Part shown: one piece after another, positions 20,088 through 30,997 of the stretch
Position numbering within the stretch: position 1 is the stretch's first letter
How the letters are laid out: every line of letters starts with the position of its first letter
NCBI GenBank assembly: GCA_001179505.1
Contig: CDMY01000982.1
Coordinates: 199,866 to 230,953 of the forward strand
DNA length: 31,088 bases
Source: Vitrella brassicaformis
Lineage: Eukaryota; Sar; Vitrellaceae
Reading direction: 5' to 3'
The notes under the pieces: generated by a model
Database searches by the model: none
Told to the model about the DNA's origin: nothing
Seen by the model: only the letters and a program-made list of their open reading frames with translations
Position numbers and translations under genes: made by a program

Positions 20088-23000
20088 ATGGACTCCCTGC
20101 AGCACTTGTCCACTGCAAGTGTCCGCCGACGCCCGCTGCGACTGCAGTACAGACAAGGCAAGCCGCCCAGCAACAGGGAGCCTGAAGATGCCTGCTCGAT
20201 GCCGCTCCCATCTCCCTCGCCATCTGGCCGCTCCCGGCTCCGGGTGGCACAGCCCAACAGCGGCAGCAGCATGCAGCGGTGGACAATCATTGCAGCGGCC
20301 CTGACAGCATTCCTGATCCATCTGCATGACAGACACAATACAGCCGAGAGTTACTCGCTCGGGGGCAGACTGCGGCGGGGACTGGTGCAGCCGGGCAGTG
20401 ACGAGCGGATGGAGGCAACCATCTCTCCGCATGGAGCCATTGAGGGAAATCTCACGTCGATGGCCCTTTCGTCTGCACTCAAGTTGAAGGCGACGTCTCT
20501 GCTGCGTGTGGATGCCGCGAATGAGCGGCGGTTCACACTGGTTGCTACGTGTGGGGAGCCCTTCCAGCGGGGCAAGCGCACCTGCCCCAAGACATGCCCC
20601 ATGATCGCACCGAGGCCCCTCGTCAAATGTGAGAAAGCGACCACCAATTCACTCACTGTCCGTAGCGATTGCGTTGTGTTTTCTTGCACAAAACCAACAT
20701 CGTCGGGGTGCGTGAGGGACACGCGGAGACCCAAATGACACACACACATGGATGAATGGATGGGCTCATGCAGGTTGGTCTGATGATGTACTTCAACTTT
20801 GTGGTGTTTCTGACGGTGTGTGCGTCGATCTTCTTTGTGGGCACGACCATTATCTTCTTCACATCCGACTTCCAGCGAGAGCTGGCTGAGGAGGATAACA
20901 AGTGCACCGACAAGGTGCTGTCCGACAAGGAGCTGCACCAGCCCGACAAAGTCGTCGAGCAATTCTCAATGGCGTCCTACTACCTGTGCGTCTCCCTCTA
21001 CGCCGTTCTCATTGTGAGAGAGAGACACACAGATCACGCCACCACATTGTTCAGAAGCGACTGGGATCTCTCTACGTGTTGTTGGTCGTCTGGTCAGCCG
21101 CTGACGTTTTTCTTTCACGGTTACCAGCTGCGGCTGGTGAAGCAGTCGGACGAGGAGAACGACACACTTGCCGACTTCTGCTGCGTGTAAGAAAGGAGGA
21201 TGAGCCCGTCTCAGTCCTACATATGTTCTTTGATCTGCTTCGGAGCCCACGGCCTCCCAGAAGACGCGATCGACGAGGACGAGTTGAAGATATACTTCCA
21301 GGAGGCGCTCGGTTTGAGCATCGTGGGCGTGTCGGTGCCATACGCGTACGCTGGACACGAACGCCTGGTGAGAGAGTCAGTCAGTCAGTCAGTGACTGAC
21401 TGACACAGACAATCGTTTCAGGTTGAGAGGTTGTGCGACAAGATCATCGAGGAGGCCGACTTGAAGGAGGGCACATACACCGAGGAGCTCGGCAAGCCGC
21501 CGCCAGGTACCGAGACGCTCATCGCAGACACCGGCAGCAAGACCAGCACAGAGGCGGAGAAGGCACTACTGAAGGAGCACAGGGGCGGCGAAGGGTCGCA
21601 CTACGACGACAAGAGCAAGCTGCCCGACAGGGACGAGATCGTCACCATCCTGGAGGGTCTCAAAGGCGCTGGTGAGGCATTTGTCATCTTCCAGACGGAG
21701 AATGACAGCCGAGAGGCCATTGAGCAATTCGAAGAGTTCAATCGCACTCACGTAACAGACAGACAGGCAGACAGACAGACAGAGACATTGGTTGGCGCAT
21801 CAATCGATAACCTGTGGTACCTAATGGATGTCTTGCTGCACGTAGAAGGGAGCAGCGGGCGCGTCAGCAGACAAGAAATTGTTCCGGGGGACACACGCCA
21901 TCACGGTAAGCGAGCCGGTGCCACAAAAAGATAAGCCGGTGCATGCATGTGTGAATTGAATGTGTCAATCAATTGATGGCTGCACTGCATGGGTACGTGC
22001 AGCTGGAGGATTACGACGGCGAGCCTCAGGACGTCTTGTGGGACGGCTTCTCAAAGACACCGATCAGCAAGGTGGGTGATCGATGGATCAATATGTGTCC
22101 GTCTGCCTGTATGTATGTGTGTATGATTGATGTGTTTAACATGTTCTGCAGATCATCAAGTTGATCAACGGCGTGTGGATGATCCTCGTGGCGATCTCCA
22201 TGTGGACGCTCTTCATCTACCTCCCCTACGCCGCATACGTCATCTCACTGTACCAGGCACGAACCTGTCAAAGAACGTGTGTACGTGCATCGATGTCGCA
22301 GTGCAGTGCAGTACATCCTTCCATGTCTCTCTGTCAAATCAATCAGACGCCCGGCAAGAATCCCAACATCATCGAGGACAGCACGATGGGTCTGATCATT
22401 GCGGGCGGCAACGCCGTCATGGGCGAGGTCGTCCTCGCCATCGCTCGGTGGGCCGGCTTCAGGCGAAAAGACACCTTCGATATCTACTGCTTCGTTCTCA
22501 ACTTCCTCGCCGTCGAAGTACTTTCAACACATACATACGACACACGGGCGACACACATCACATCACGTGGCCCGCCCTTCTGTGTGTGTCAGATGAACAT
22601 GCTGTTCGACTTGGGTATATGTGTGGTTGCCGCCATCGGTCAGCAGAAGGAGGCCCTATCGACCAACGAGGCCGCCGCTACGGCCGACCTGGAGAAGGGC
22701 ATAGCCGACCAGTTCTGGGGGCTGCTCATCCCGGGGTGTCTCGTGCTGCCCTACCTGGCGCTGCCCATCGTCATACACGGGCTGCCGTTCTTCCTCGGCA
22801 GATGGCAAGTGCTCCACAAACAAAGGGTACGTGAGACATGAGGTTAAAGGGAGAGAGAGAGAGAGAGAGAGAGAGGGCCCCGTGGGTGTGACGTCGGCGG
22901 TTCCGTGTCAGATAACGGCACGCGAGGCGGAGAAGCTGATGGAGTGCGTGTACATTGACCTCTCGTCGCAGTACGGCCGACACAGACACGATATGCATAC

Positions 23001-24135
23001 CTACAGCAATCCCCTTGCCTGTGTGTCCGCCGTCGTAGGTACGGCGACTTCATCATCAACACGTCAACGTGCCTCGTCCTGGTACGAGAAAGCACTGCAC
23101 ACGCAGCAGCGATGATTTGTGGGTGTGTGTCGTGTGTATGTATGGGTGCAGCTGTTCTTCGTGACGCAGCACGCGTGGTCGATCTTTCTGTTCCTGGTGC
23201 TGTTTGCCCTCTACCACTACATCAAGGACCTCTTCCTCTGCCTGCGGCTCCACAAAGAGACGTACTTCTCAACAGGAGCACTCGGCAACTCAGGCATAAA
23301 CCACACACACACACACACACGACCACGTACAGACACAGACCGCTTTCCGGATTATCATGTCTCTCTGTGTGTTTGTCAGTCATTCGTCTGTGGAGTGTGC
23401 CGACGGGCATGCTGTGCGGTTCTTTGGTCTACTGGCACTTCCGGCATTTCCTCGGCAGCTCGCCGCGGATGTTCCAGGAGCACGCCGGGGAGATCATCGG
23501 ATACACAGCGCTCGCATTCTTCGGACACATCTTTGTGCGCGAGGGACGGGAGGGACGGAGGCAGGCATGAAGGCAGCGAATGGGGGAGGGAGGAAGAGAC
23601 ACGCTTGTGTGCTGTGATGATTGGTGTCGTGTCAGTTATATTTGGTCGTGATAGACTACGTCATTCCTGCTGTGGTCCACATGGTGCACAAGCCGTGCAG
23701 CAAGACCTACAAGGAGGTCAGCCACTCGGACCGAGGTTATGCCGGCACTGTGCCTCTGTGTGTGTGTGTGTGTGTGTGACCATCTGAGCAGATAGAGGCC
23801 GTGACGCCCTGCACGTACTTCAACAGCAACCCCATCCACGTCCTCAAGAGCCACTACTGCCCCAAACCCGGACAGTCACCCATCACACCATACGAAATAG
23901 GTTGGTCCTGGCTAAGACACGTGGGCGAATACACCCACACACAGACACGCCCCCTCCCTCTCTGTGTGTCGTGCCAGGCAAGGAGTATCTGCAGGGTGCC
24001 TACTTCAAGGTCGATCATGAGCTGGAGGAACAGGAACAGAGCCCAACCACTGCTGCTGCTGCTGCGGGGGCAGCGGCACAACCAGCAGCGGCCGAGGGCC
24101 ACCAGACACAAGAGGGGGGTGGGCAGGGCGGGTAG
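20088..24135 (+). CDS. Polytopic membrane protein, OSCA/TMEM63 (DUF221)-like
   Basis: Seventeen exons: 20088-20711, 20774-21013, 21128-21184, 21215-21367, 21422-21751, 21846-21905, 22003-22071, 22152-22280, 22347-22517, 22593-22826, 22912-22970, 23039-23081, 23152-23293, 23380-23534, 23636-23716, 23792-23900, 23978-24135; 937 aa. A first hydrophobic segment (WTIIAAALTAFLIH) is followed by a Cys-rich loop and two helices (MMYFNFVVFLTVCASIFF, SMASYYLCVSLYAVLI). A cytosolic domain then begins GAHGLPEDAIDEDELKIYF and contains AFVIFQTENDSREAIEQF. EPQDVLWDGF immediately precedes about eight more membrane segments. That order and the P-x-D-V-x-W motif match OSCA/TMEM63 mechanosensitive cation channels. 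The start could instead be the Met at 20271. Intron 3 (30 nt) and intron 13 (GC donor, 23294) are unusual. The Ala/Gln-rich C-tail is disordered. Family assignment is moderate. Confidence 0.65.
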
Positions 24136-24562
24136 GCTGGTGTGGCTTACGTTGGCCTCTTGCCATGTGTCGTGTGTACATGTGTCGATACTACCACTCG
24201 ATGATTTTGTGTCCTAATATATCGACTGACGATCGATTCACGTACGTGTCGATCCGGTCGGTCCTCGCACGTTCGCATCGCACCCACGCACACAACGTTG
24301 CACCCCAGCCAGAGTCCACCCCGTGGTCCGGTACGCCCCCATGAATGGTTAGACAAGCGGAGCTGGTACAGCCATGAATTCCATCGGCTGACTGGACGCC
24401 CATACACCCACCCACCCACCCACCGACAGTCAGACAGACAGACACTCAGACAGTCAGTCAGACAGACGTGCAGATTAAACTATCCAGGAAAAATGCTGGC
24501 CGTTGCACTCACACACGCCCACTCAGATACGCTCTTGGTCATGTTGATGCCTCCCTCCCATC
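24136..24562. other. Convergent intergenic region
   Basis: Lies between two 3' ends. CCCA repeats at about 24408-24424 and CAGA/CAGT repeats at 24427-24466. No coding signal was seen. Confidence 0.45.
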
Positions 24563-26000
24563 TCATTTCTTGAGTGAGACCATCTGCTTCCCGTCCGTCG
24601 ACAACACAAACATGTCCGTGTGGCGCTGAATGTCAAGAGCACACACACACGGCTGCATGGCTGCATGTGCGCGTGTACGTGCCCACAAAACTTACGTACT
24701 ACCTTGATGATCTGGCTGATTTTGTCCTTCACCCCATCGGGTTTCTTGACTCTTGCGCCGAGGAGGCTCATGTTGGCCTTCTGACCGTCCTGGCTGCCGA
24801 TGAAGTTGGCCAACTCACTCACGAATTGCTGCTCCGCATCACCACCACCTGCCGCAGCAGCACCAGCACCAGCAGCACCAGCAGCCACCCCTGGGACGCA
24901 TAACAGGGGGCCGACACACATGGATGATGGCGTGTATTGCGTGGCGTGACGAGGGTGTTTCGTACTTGGCTTCTTTTCTTGTGGTTGCTGCTGCTGCGGT
25001 TGGCCCTCGGTCTTGCGCTTGATGGACGCTGCCGCGGGCTTGGCGGCCTCCTGCACATACATCCACACAGAGAGAGAGAGAGCACTGCCATGCCCTCTGG
25101 GCAGTGTGTCTCTCTGTGTTGTACGTCGTGTCGGCACCTTGGCTTTCGGCTTGGCATGGGCTTTGGCTTTTGGTTGTGCCTTCTTTGGCGGCTCCTCATC
25201 CTCTTCATCCTCCGCATCTTCATCTTCGTCTTCATCCATAGCCGCGGGGCCGCCCTTCCTCTGGACAGCCACACCCATGTCTGCATACACACACCACACC
25301 GCACCACACCACACCACACACGTGCAGCACCTGGCACCCTGGATGTATCTGCCCTTGCGCAAGGACCTTCACCTTCGTCGCCCTCGTCTTCATCCTCATC
25401 CTCATCTGCACAAACACACACACGCATCGCACACGCATCCTTCAAGCCATCCATCCATCCATCTCTCTCTATGGGTGCAGATTGTCCCACCCACCCATAG
25501 CCAGGGGAGGTTGTGGTTTGGCAGCCTTGGGCTTGGGGGTGGGGAGTGACGGCTTTGCCTTGGCCTTGGCCTTGGTCGCACCCTTTCTGTCTGGCATCTG
25601 GTCGATGATCTTCTTGATCGCTGAACACTCAGAGACAGCAGGGCGCGCCACGATGATGTGCGCCGCGTGTGTCTCAGTGGAGGCACCTTCTGTTGTCTCC
25701 TCGTCCTCATCCTCATCCTCGTCGTCATCGTCATCGTCGTCTTCTTCTCCTTCAGCAGCAGCAGCCCTCCTCGCGGCCATCATGCCCAGCAGGGCCTTCC
25801 CCTCATCAGCCAGCCCCGCCCCCCCCGCGCCCGCAAAGGGCGCAAACTTGACCATCGGCGAGAGAGAGCCACAGACGTGAATGGCAGACTTGCCCGAGTT
25901 GTGCAGACTCAGCCCCGCACCGCCACGCAGATACAAAGTCACGCCAGTCTGCAGCAAAGAAAGGAACGGGCGGGCGATGCATCAATGGCCTGTGCTCGCG

Positions 26001-26035
<35 letters not shown>

Positions 26036-26314
26036 TTGCTACGTATTCGATTTTGCCCTTCTCGAGGAATGCGCATCTGTAGTTGGTGTCCTTGCCGTCC
26101 TTGCGTTCGACCACACAGAGGTAGTTTCGTCCATCGGTAGGGTTGTCGAGGCACAGCTGCTGCATCTCAAAGATGTCATCACTGTCCCCAGGCACTGCCT
26201 TCGTCTCGCCCGGCTTAAGCACGAGACCTGAACAGACACGCAGACGAAATGCGAGTTTGTTGAGTTTTTCGGCGTGTTTTTCATCATCGACTCACCCTGA
26301 AACATCATGCTCAT
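24563..26314 (-). CDS. Nucleoplasmin/HD2-like acidic chromatin protein
   Basis: Nine exons on the minus strand: 26314-26296, 26227-26043, 25948-25687, 25620-25495, 25405-25373, 25280-25138, 25050-24966, 24890-24703, 24625-24563; 367 aa. The 19-nt first exon encodes MSMMFQ, and across the intron the start reads MMFQGLVLKPGETKAV, the opening strand of the nucleoplasmin-like domain found in plant HD2 proteins and nuclear FKBPs (F-W-G-x-x-L-K-P-G). The domain closes with KSAIHVCGSLSP. Asp/Glu runs alternate with Lys/Ala-rich segments (KGATKAKAKAKPS, KAQPKAKAHAKPKAK), as in histone-binding chaperones. The C-terminal 60 residues (FVSELANFIGSQDGQKANMS, then IIKRHTDMFVLSTDGKQMVSL) resemble a small winged-helix/OST-HTH module. 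Likely nuclear, histone- or nucleic-acid-binding. The 66-nt intron 25621-25686 is in frame without a stop, so it could be retained. Confidence 0.77.
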
Positions 26315-26621
26315 CACGAGGACCAGGCTCAGGACCCGAGTGCCTCCAGATCCCAGGAGAGGCAAGGGGAGGAGCGCGAGCTTAGAGGAGAGCGAGCTTG
26401 GAATGAAAAACGAGCTTTTGCCGGTCAAGCACCATTTTTCCGCCTCCTACTGGGTCAACGGCAAGGTGCCATACACCCCTGAACCTCATCAACGGCAGTG
26501 TAGAAAACTCGTGAGTTTGGTCGACTCTTCCTTCCCTCCCCTCTCGCTCGGGGAGCGGCCCTTTCTTCCCCTTGCTTGTTTCCTCTCTGATCTGAGGATC
26601 TGAGGTGCACCCAGCCGAGCG
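26315..26621. promoter_or_regulatory. Divergent promoter region, nucleoplasmin-like gene / GT2 gene
   Basis: There are 307 bp between opposite start codons. It is free of microsatellites and carries three direct copies of CGAGCTT (26377, 26393, 26411). The right half is pyrimidine-rich (CTTCCTTCCCTCCCCTCTCG). It probably holds both 5' UTRs and a shared promoter. Confidence 0.45.
26377..26417 (+). repeat. Three CGAGCTT direct repeats
   Basis: Identical heptamers start at 26377, 26393 and 26411 (spacings 16 and 18 nt), in an A/G-rich context within the divergent promoter region. The last lies about 200 nt from the GT2 start and 100 nt from the nucleoplasmin-like start. Confidence 0.45.
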
Positions 26622-29329
26622 ATGGAGCCGACTCCGTTTTCATATTTCCTGGGTGTATTTCTGCTGGTGTCCTGCTGCCTCCTGGGGTATAAGTTCAACG
26701 AGAGTGGAGGCTACCTGCTGGATGTGGGACTGCGCCTAACGCCCCTGACGGTCCTGCACAGTGTGCTGTCGGCCCTATCGCTGGCATGCACGGTGATGCT
26801 CTCGCCATTCTGCTACCAGGTCAGTCATAACGACACTGACACACACGCAGCAAGGAAGGAAGCAGGATGCAACACACACACACACACACACGAGTGTCTG
26901 CTTGTCTTGTGCGCGGTTCTTTCTGCTCAGGTGGTAGTGGGTGTGTTTTGGCCGTGTGGCATCATCGATATGTCGTCGCTGACGGCCCTTCTCCGGCGCA
27001 TCACGGGCATCGCCTCTCGGCAGCAGCGTGCCAGCAACCGCACCACCCCCCTCCTCCCCTCTCTCGACCTGCAGCAGGACATCATCGTCACCAACACTCC
27101 CCCGCCCGCATCCAAAGTCGCATTCCGCGTGTGCACCCGCGGCGACAACCCCCGGCTCGTCCGGCACATCTGTGCGCGCAACATCGCGTTGCTGCAGTCA
27201 TGTGGCTCGGCGATGGAGCTCGATTGGTGCATCGAGATCGTCACTGACCGGCCGCTGGATCTCGCTGAGGGCCTCTGTGCGTCGGCGGGGCTGCCCCTGA
27301 CCCAGGTGGTGGAGATCATCGTGCCGTCCGACTACCAACCGCCCAACGGCAGCGCATTCAAGGCGAGAGCGCTGCACTACGCCAACGCCACCAATGCCAA
27401 CTCAGCCACGGCGCCATACGAGCGGCCGAGCGTGCCGTCTTCGGCGAGGTCACACGAGAGTAGCGGCAGCATCAGCAATGGGTCGAAATGGTACCCCGGT
27501 CGTTCCCTCGTGCAGCAGCCGCGGTCGTCCCCCCTGCCAACCGATGACCTCAACGGCATGATGGAGATGCAGCTGCACATGAACGGCGCCCTCTCCTACA
27601 GGAGTGACCCCCAATCGAATTCGATGAATCCCCTCTCCCACACCAACGGCACCACGAGCAGCGTGCATTCGGGTGCGGGGAAACACGTGAGCACCATCGG
27701 CCCGTACGACTACATAGTGCATTTGGACGAGGAGACTATATTAAAGCCGTCGTGTGTGGCCGGGGTGGTGGAGCTGGTGAAGCGCAACGCGGCCAGGAGT
27801 GACGCCAGGGTGGGGCAGGGCATCATCCTCTACGGACACGAAGAAATCGGTGAGTGAGAGATGTCGGACGGAGGGAGGGAGAGGCGATGCATTGTATATG
27901 GGTTGTGTTGTGTTGTGTTGTGTTGTCTGTGTGTGTGGTTTGATGATATGTGTAGTGAATCCGTTGACAACGATGGCGGACAGCATCCGTGTCAGTGATG
28001 ACTACTGCAGATTCCGGATGTACCACACTATCGGATACCCAATACAGGGCATGAAGGGTACGCAACGCAAACCACACACCCATTGCGTATGTGATGTGAG
28101 CTCATCCTTGTCTGTGACTCTCTCTCTCTCTCTCTCTGTGGTGTGGTGTGGTGCAGGGTCGTATGTTGTGTGTCGCAGTGACGTCGAGTGCGACGTGTCT
28201 TTTGACGTGGGTGCGCCCCACTCCATCACTGAGGACGCCGCATTCGCTCTCAAGGCCATGCAGAAGGGAGTCAAATTCGACTTCTGCAGGGTGCGTGGCG
28301 TGGCGTGCAGGGGGGCAGGGCAACACACACACCACACTGAGAGACGTCTCACCTCATGGGGGCAGTGTTGAATTGTGTGTGCGTGTGTATGTGTGTGTGT
28401 GCTGCGGTGTGCAGGGTGTGATGCTTGAGAAGAGTCCCTTCACGTTTGTGGATTTCATCAAGCAGCGGCGGAGGTGGATGCAGGGCCTCTGGCTCAACAC
28501 ACTGCAAAACGACATCAGATGGAACGCCAAAATCGGTAGGTTAGGGACCCACACACACCTGCCAGCCATGCCCACCCACACCACACCACCCCCATGTGTA
28601 TCTGTGTGTCTGTGTGTGTGTGTGTGTGTGTCGATTCTGTCGATCAGTGCTGTTTGTGATGATGCTGACGTGGACGGCCTTGCCGTTCATCGTGCTCTTC
28701 AACTACCTGCTGCTTTTCATCCCCGCCCCCCCACACACGCCCTACGAGATCTTCAACAGGACCACCTGCCAGGCCGTCACGCTGTTCGTCTACCTCTTCG
28801 GGGCCATCCACAACTTCAACATACCCAAGTGGGGCCTCCTCTATGTCGCCAGATACATCGTCTTCGTCAGCGGCACCGTGTTGCTGATCCCCGTCTGGAA
28901 TCTGCTAGAAGCCTGTGGTGAGCAAGTGGTCGATGGAAGACCCATGAATGCGAGAAGGAGACATCGCTGGATGGATGGATGGATGTCATGTGTTTCAGGT
29001 GTGATTTATGTGTTGTTGACGTTCCGTGCCCGTCGTGACTTCTATGTGGTCAAGAAGGAGCACCCCGCCCTGCAGCGGACCTCGGCCAACGACATTCCGT
29101 CACACACGTCGTCGGCCGAGGAACCTGAACCAGAACACTTCGACAGACACCCTGGTACGTGACGTGAGCCACAAACCGTGGTGCTCTGTAGCATGTGGCA
29201 TGTGTGCGTGTGCATGTGTGTGTGTGTGTGTGTGGATCAGATGGCGGGACACGGTCGCCCGAGTCCTCGACCAACAGCGGCAGCAGCAGTGCGCCAGCCA
29301 GCATGGCTGCAGTGCTGCATGGGGGATGA
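26622..29329 (+). CDS. Egghead/BRE-3-like GT2 glycosyltransferase
   Basis: Eight exons: 26622-26819, 26931-27849, 27956-28057, 28157-28290, 28415-28535, 28648-28917, 28999-29154, 29241-29329; 662 aa. Two N-terminal membrane helices lead into a GT-A fold. The metal/nucleotide motif is IVHLDEET (Asp332). VGQGIILYG, ADSIRVSDD, GSYVVCRSDVE, SITEDAAFALKA (Glu431-Asp432), EKSPFTFVDF and QRRRWMQG (Gln468-Trp472) follow in the order seen in egghead, the animal beta-1,4-mannosyltransferase acting on glucosylceramide. Three or more C-terminal helices follow, then an acidic/Ser-rich tail. All catalytic motifs are intact. About 107 Ser/Asn/Pro-rich residues (217-323) are inserted between KARALHYAN and the HLDEET strand, where animal enzymes have a short loop. 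Likely Golgi/ER; a lipid or polysaccharide acceptor is possible, so substrate remains inference. Confidence 0.9.
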
Positions 29330-30908
29330 CAGAGCGGCACCGACACACAGGGAGGGAGGGAGGGAGGGATTGGGCAGGTAGGGAGGGAGAGAGGATCGTT
29401 GGCAGTGGAGAGAGAGTAAGGAGGGGCCGGCTGGCCTGCTGGCTGTTTTGGTTGGTTTGTATCTGTGGCGAACGGCTTGTGGGTTTTGCTCTTTCAGCCT
29501 TTCTTTGTGTGTATTCACTTTGTTTCTTGCCTCTTCGACTGACCGAACGAAAGACACCACCTTACCTTACGCGTGTGTGTGTGCGTATCTGTGTGTGGCT
29601 GTGGCTGTGGCTGGCTTCTTTTGTGATTGTACACTACCAGCCAGCCAGCCAGCACTGACAGCCAGATGGACAGACAGACAGACAGATAGACAGACAGACA
29701 GACAAGGAAGACACACACGGCACAGGAAACATACTTTGCAGTTTTGATGGATGGATGGATGGATAGATAGTTGGATCGGCTGTTGGTCTGTCTGGTTAAC
29801 CACCCCGCCTCCTTTGCTCGATCCATCTGACGACCTTTGACGCGACATATCGACCCTCTCTGTCTCTTTTTCTCGTCTCTGACTAACCCCTCTCTGTGGG
29901 GTGGGTGGGTGAGCGGGGCCTCCGGGTGGGGTGGTGGTGGGGAGAGACTTTCTACCGTTCGTCCAGTTGTCAGGACTCTCTCTCTCTCTCTCTGCAGCTG
30001 TCGGTCGGTCGGTCGGTCAGCTTTCAATAACAATGCCACAGCTCACGTCACGAGGGGAACTCCTTAGTATCACATCGCACCGCACCGCATCGCTGGGTCC
30101 ATCTTTTCTCGTCTTCCGGTTGGTTCTTCCAGTCATAGTGGGTGTATCTGTGTATTTGCGTGTGCGCGCGTGTGCTTTTGTACTGCCGCTTTTGTGTCGC
30201 CAACCATTGCTTGCTGAGTTTCTTGCACGGGAGTAGCTATAGCACACGATCATGTACCTACCTGCCTGCCTGCCTGCCTGGATGGATGGATTTATGGATG
30301 GACGGATGGACGTGTGTGCAGAGGGCAAGATGTAGCGTATTGTTATTATTACCATGATGAGAATTTTCCCTCAGTTTTGCCACTGACTGACTGACTGAGC
30401 GACTGACTGACTGACATGCAGACACACACACATACAACTACGCGAGAGAGAGAGAGAGAGGACACACGACAGCCACTCGACTGGCCTGCTCACCTGCATG
30501 CGTGCTAATGCATGAATGGCTGCATGTGGCTGTCTCTGCCTGTCTCTGCCTGTGTCATGAGTGTGTGTGTGTGTGTATGTACGTCCGACACGTTAGAGGT
30601 CGCCCGTCCACACACATAGGTTGTTGGACGTGGCCTGCCTGCCTGCCTGCCACGCGATGTGACGTACCCATAGATATGAATGTCATCGGACTGTGTGACT
30701 GTTTGTATGACTGCCTGACCGACTGAGGTCCCCTCGCTGATATATCAACCAGTCCAACGTCCTCACTCTTACATGGGCACCAGTCACTGTGCAGATCCAG
30801 GGATCAGGTGGACGGCAGATCTTGCCCCTTATTGATTGTTTCTGATCGGTCGTGTCACAGACGACACAGCCGTCATACAGAAGGCCCTGTGTGAGCTGAA
30901 ACACTCAC
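29330..30908. other. Repeat-rich right-hand spacer
   Basis: No supportable gene. Arrays of GGGA (29350-29390), GCCA, GACA (29667-29704), GGAT (29746-29768), CT (29975-29992), CGGT (30003-30018), TGCC, GACT (30382-30414) and GA are interleaved. The part from about 30720 to 30908 is less repetitive and may belong to the putative gene whose first exon is at 30909-30997. Confidence 0.5.
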
Positions 30909-30997
30909 CTTCTCCAGCGATCGAATTCTGCAGCAGCGGTTTCAGGGAGCACCCTAGGTGGCCTGACGGCCAAGTCCCCTGTCGGTCTGTCCAACAT
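30909..30997 (-). CDS. Possible first exon of an unidentified gene (partial model)
   Basis: From ATG at 30997 (minus) the frame reads MLDRPTGDLAVRPPRVLPET and continues AAAEFDRWR to a strong donor, GTGAGTG, at 30908 (phase 2). The composition looks like protein rather than repeat, and the surroundings are unusually non-repetitive. I could not place the next exon: an acceptor at CTGCACAG (last base 30791) would give an in-frame SDWCPCKSEDVGLVD stretch, but nothing confirms it. No family recognised. Confidence 0.27.

Noticed and set aside
22258-22346. GC donor after SLYQ (CAG/GCACGA) in the OSCA-like gene
   Set aside because: A GTACGT donor 24 nt downstream also keeps frame and gives a normal 66-nt intron; retained only as an alternative.
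24937-25549. Plus-strand open frames antisense to the nucleoplasmin-like gene
   Set aside because: Ser/Leu-rich reverse reading of Asp/Glu and Lys codons; the minus strand carries the domain motifs and splice signals.
25658-26140. 160-codon plus-strand frame
   Set aside because: Antisense shadow of the acidic-tract exons; its Val/Ile/Ser runs come from GAT/GAG repeats read backwards.
29515-30039. 174-codon minus-strand frame near the right edge
   Set aside because: Largely GACA, GGAT, CT and TG repeat translation with no motif.
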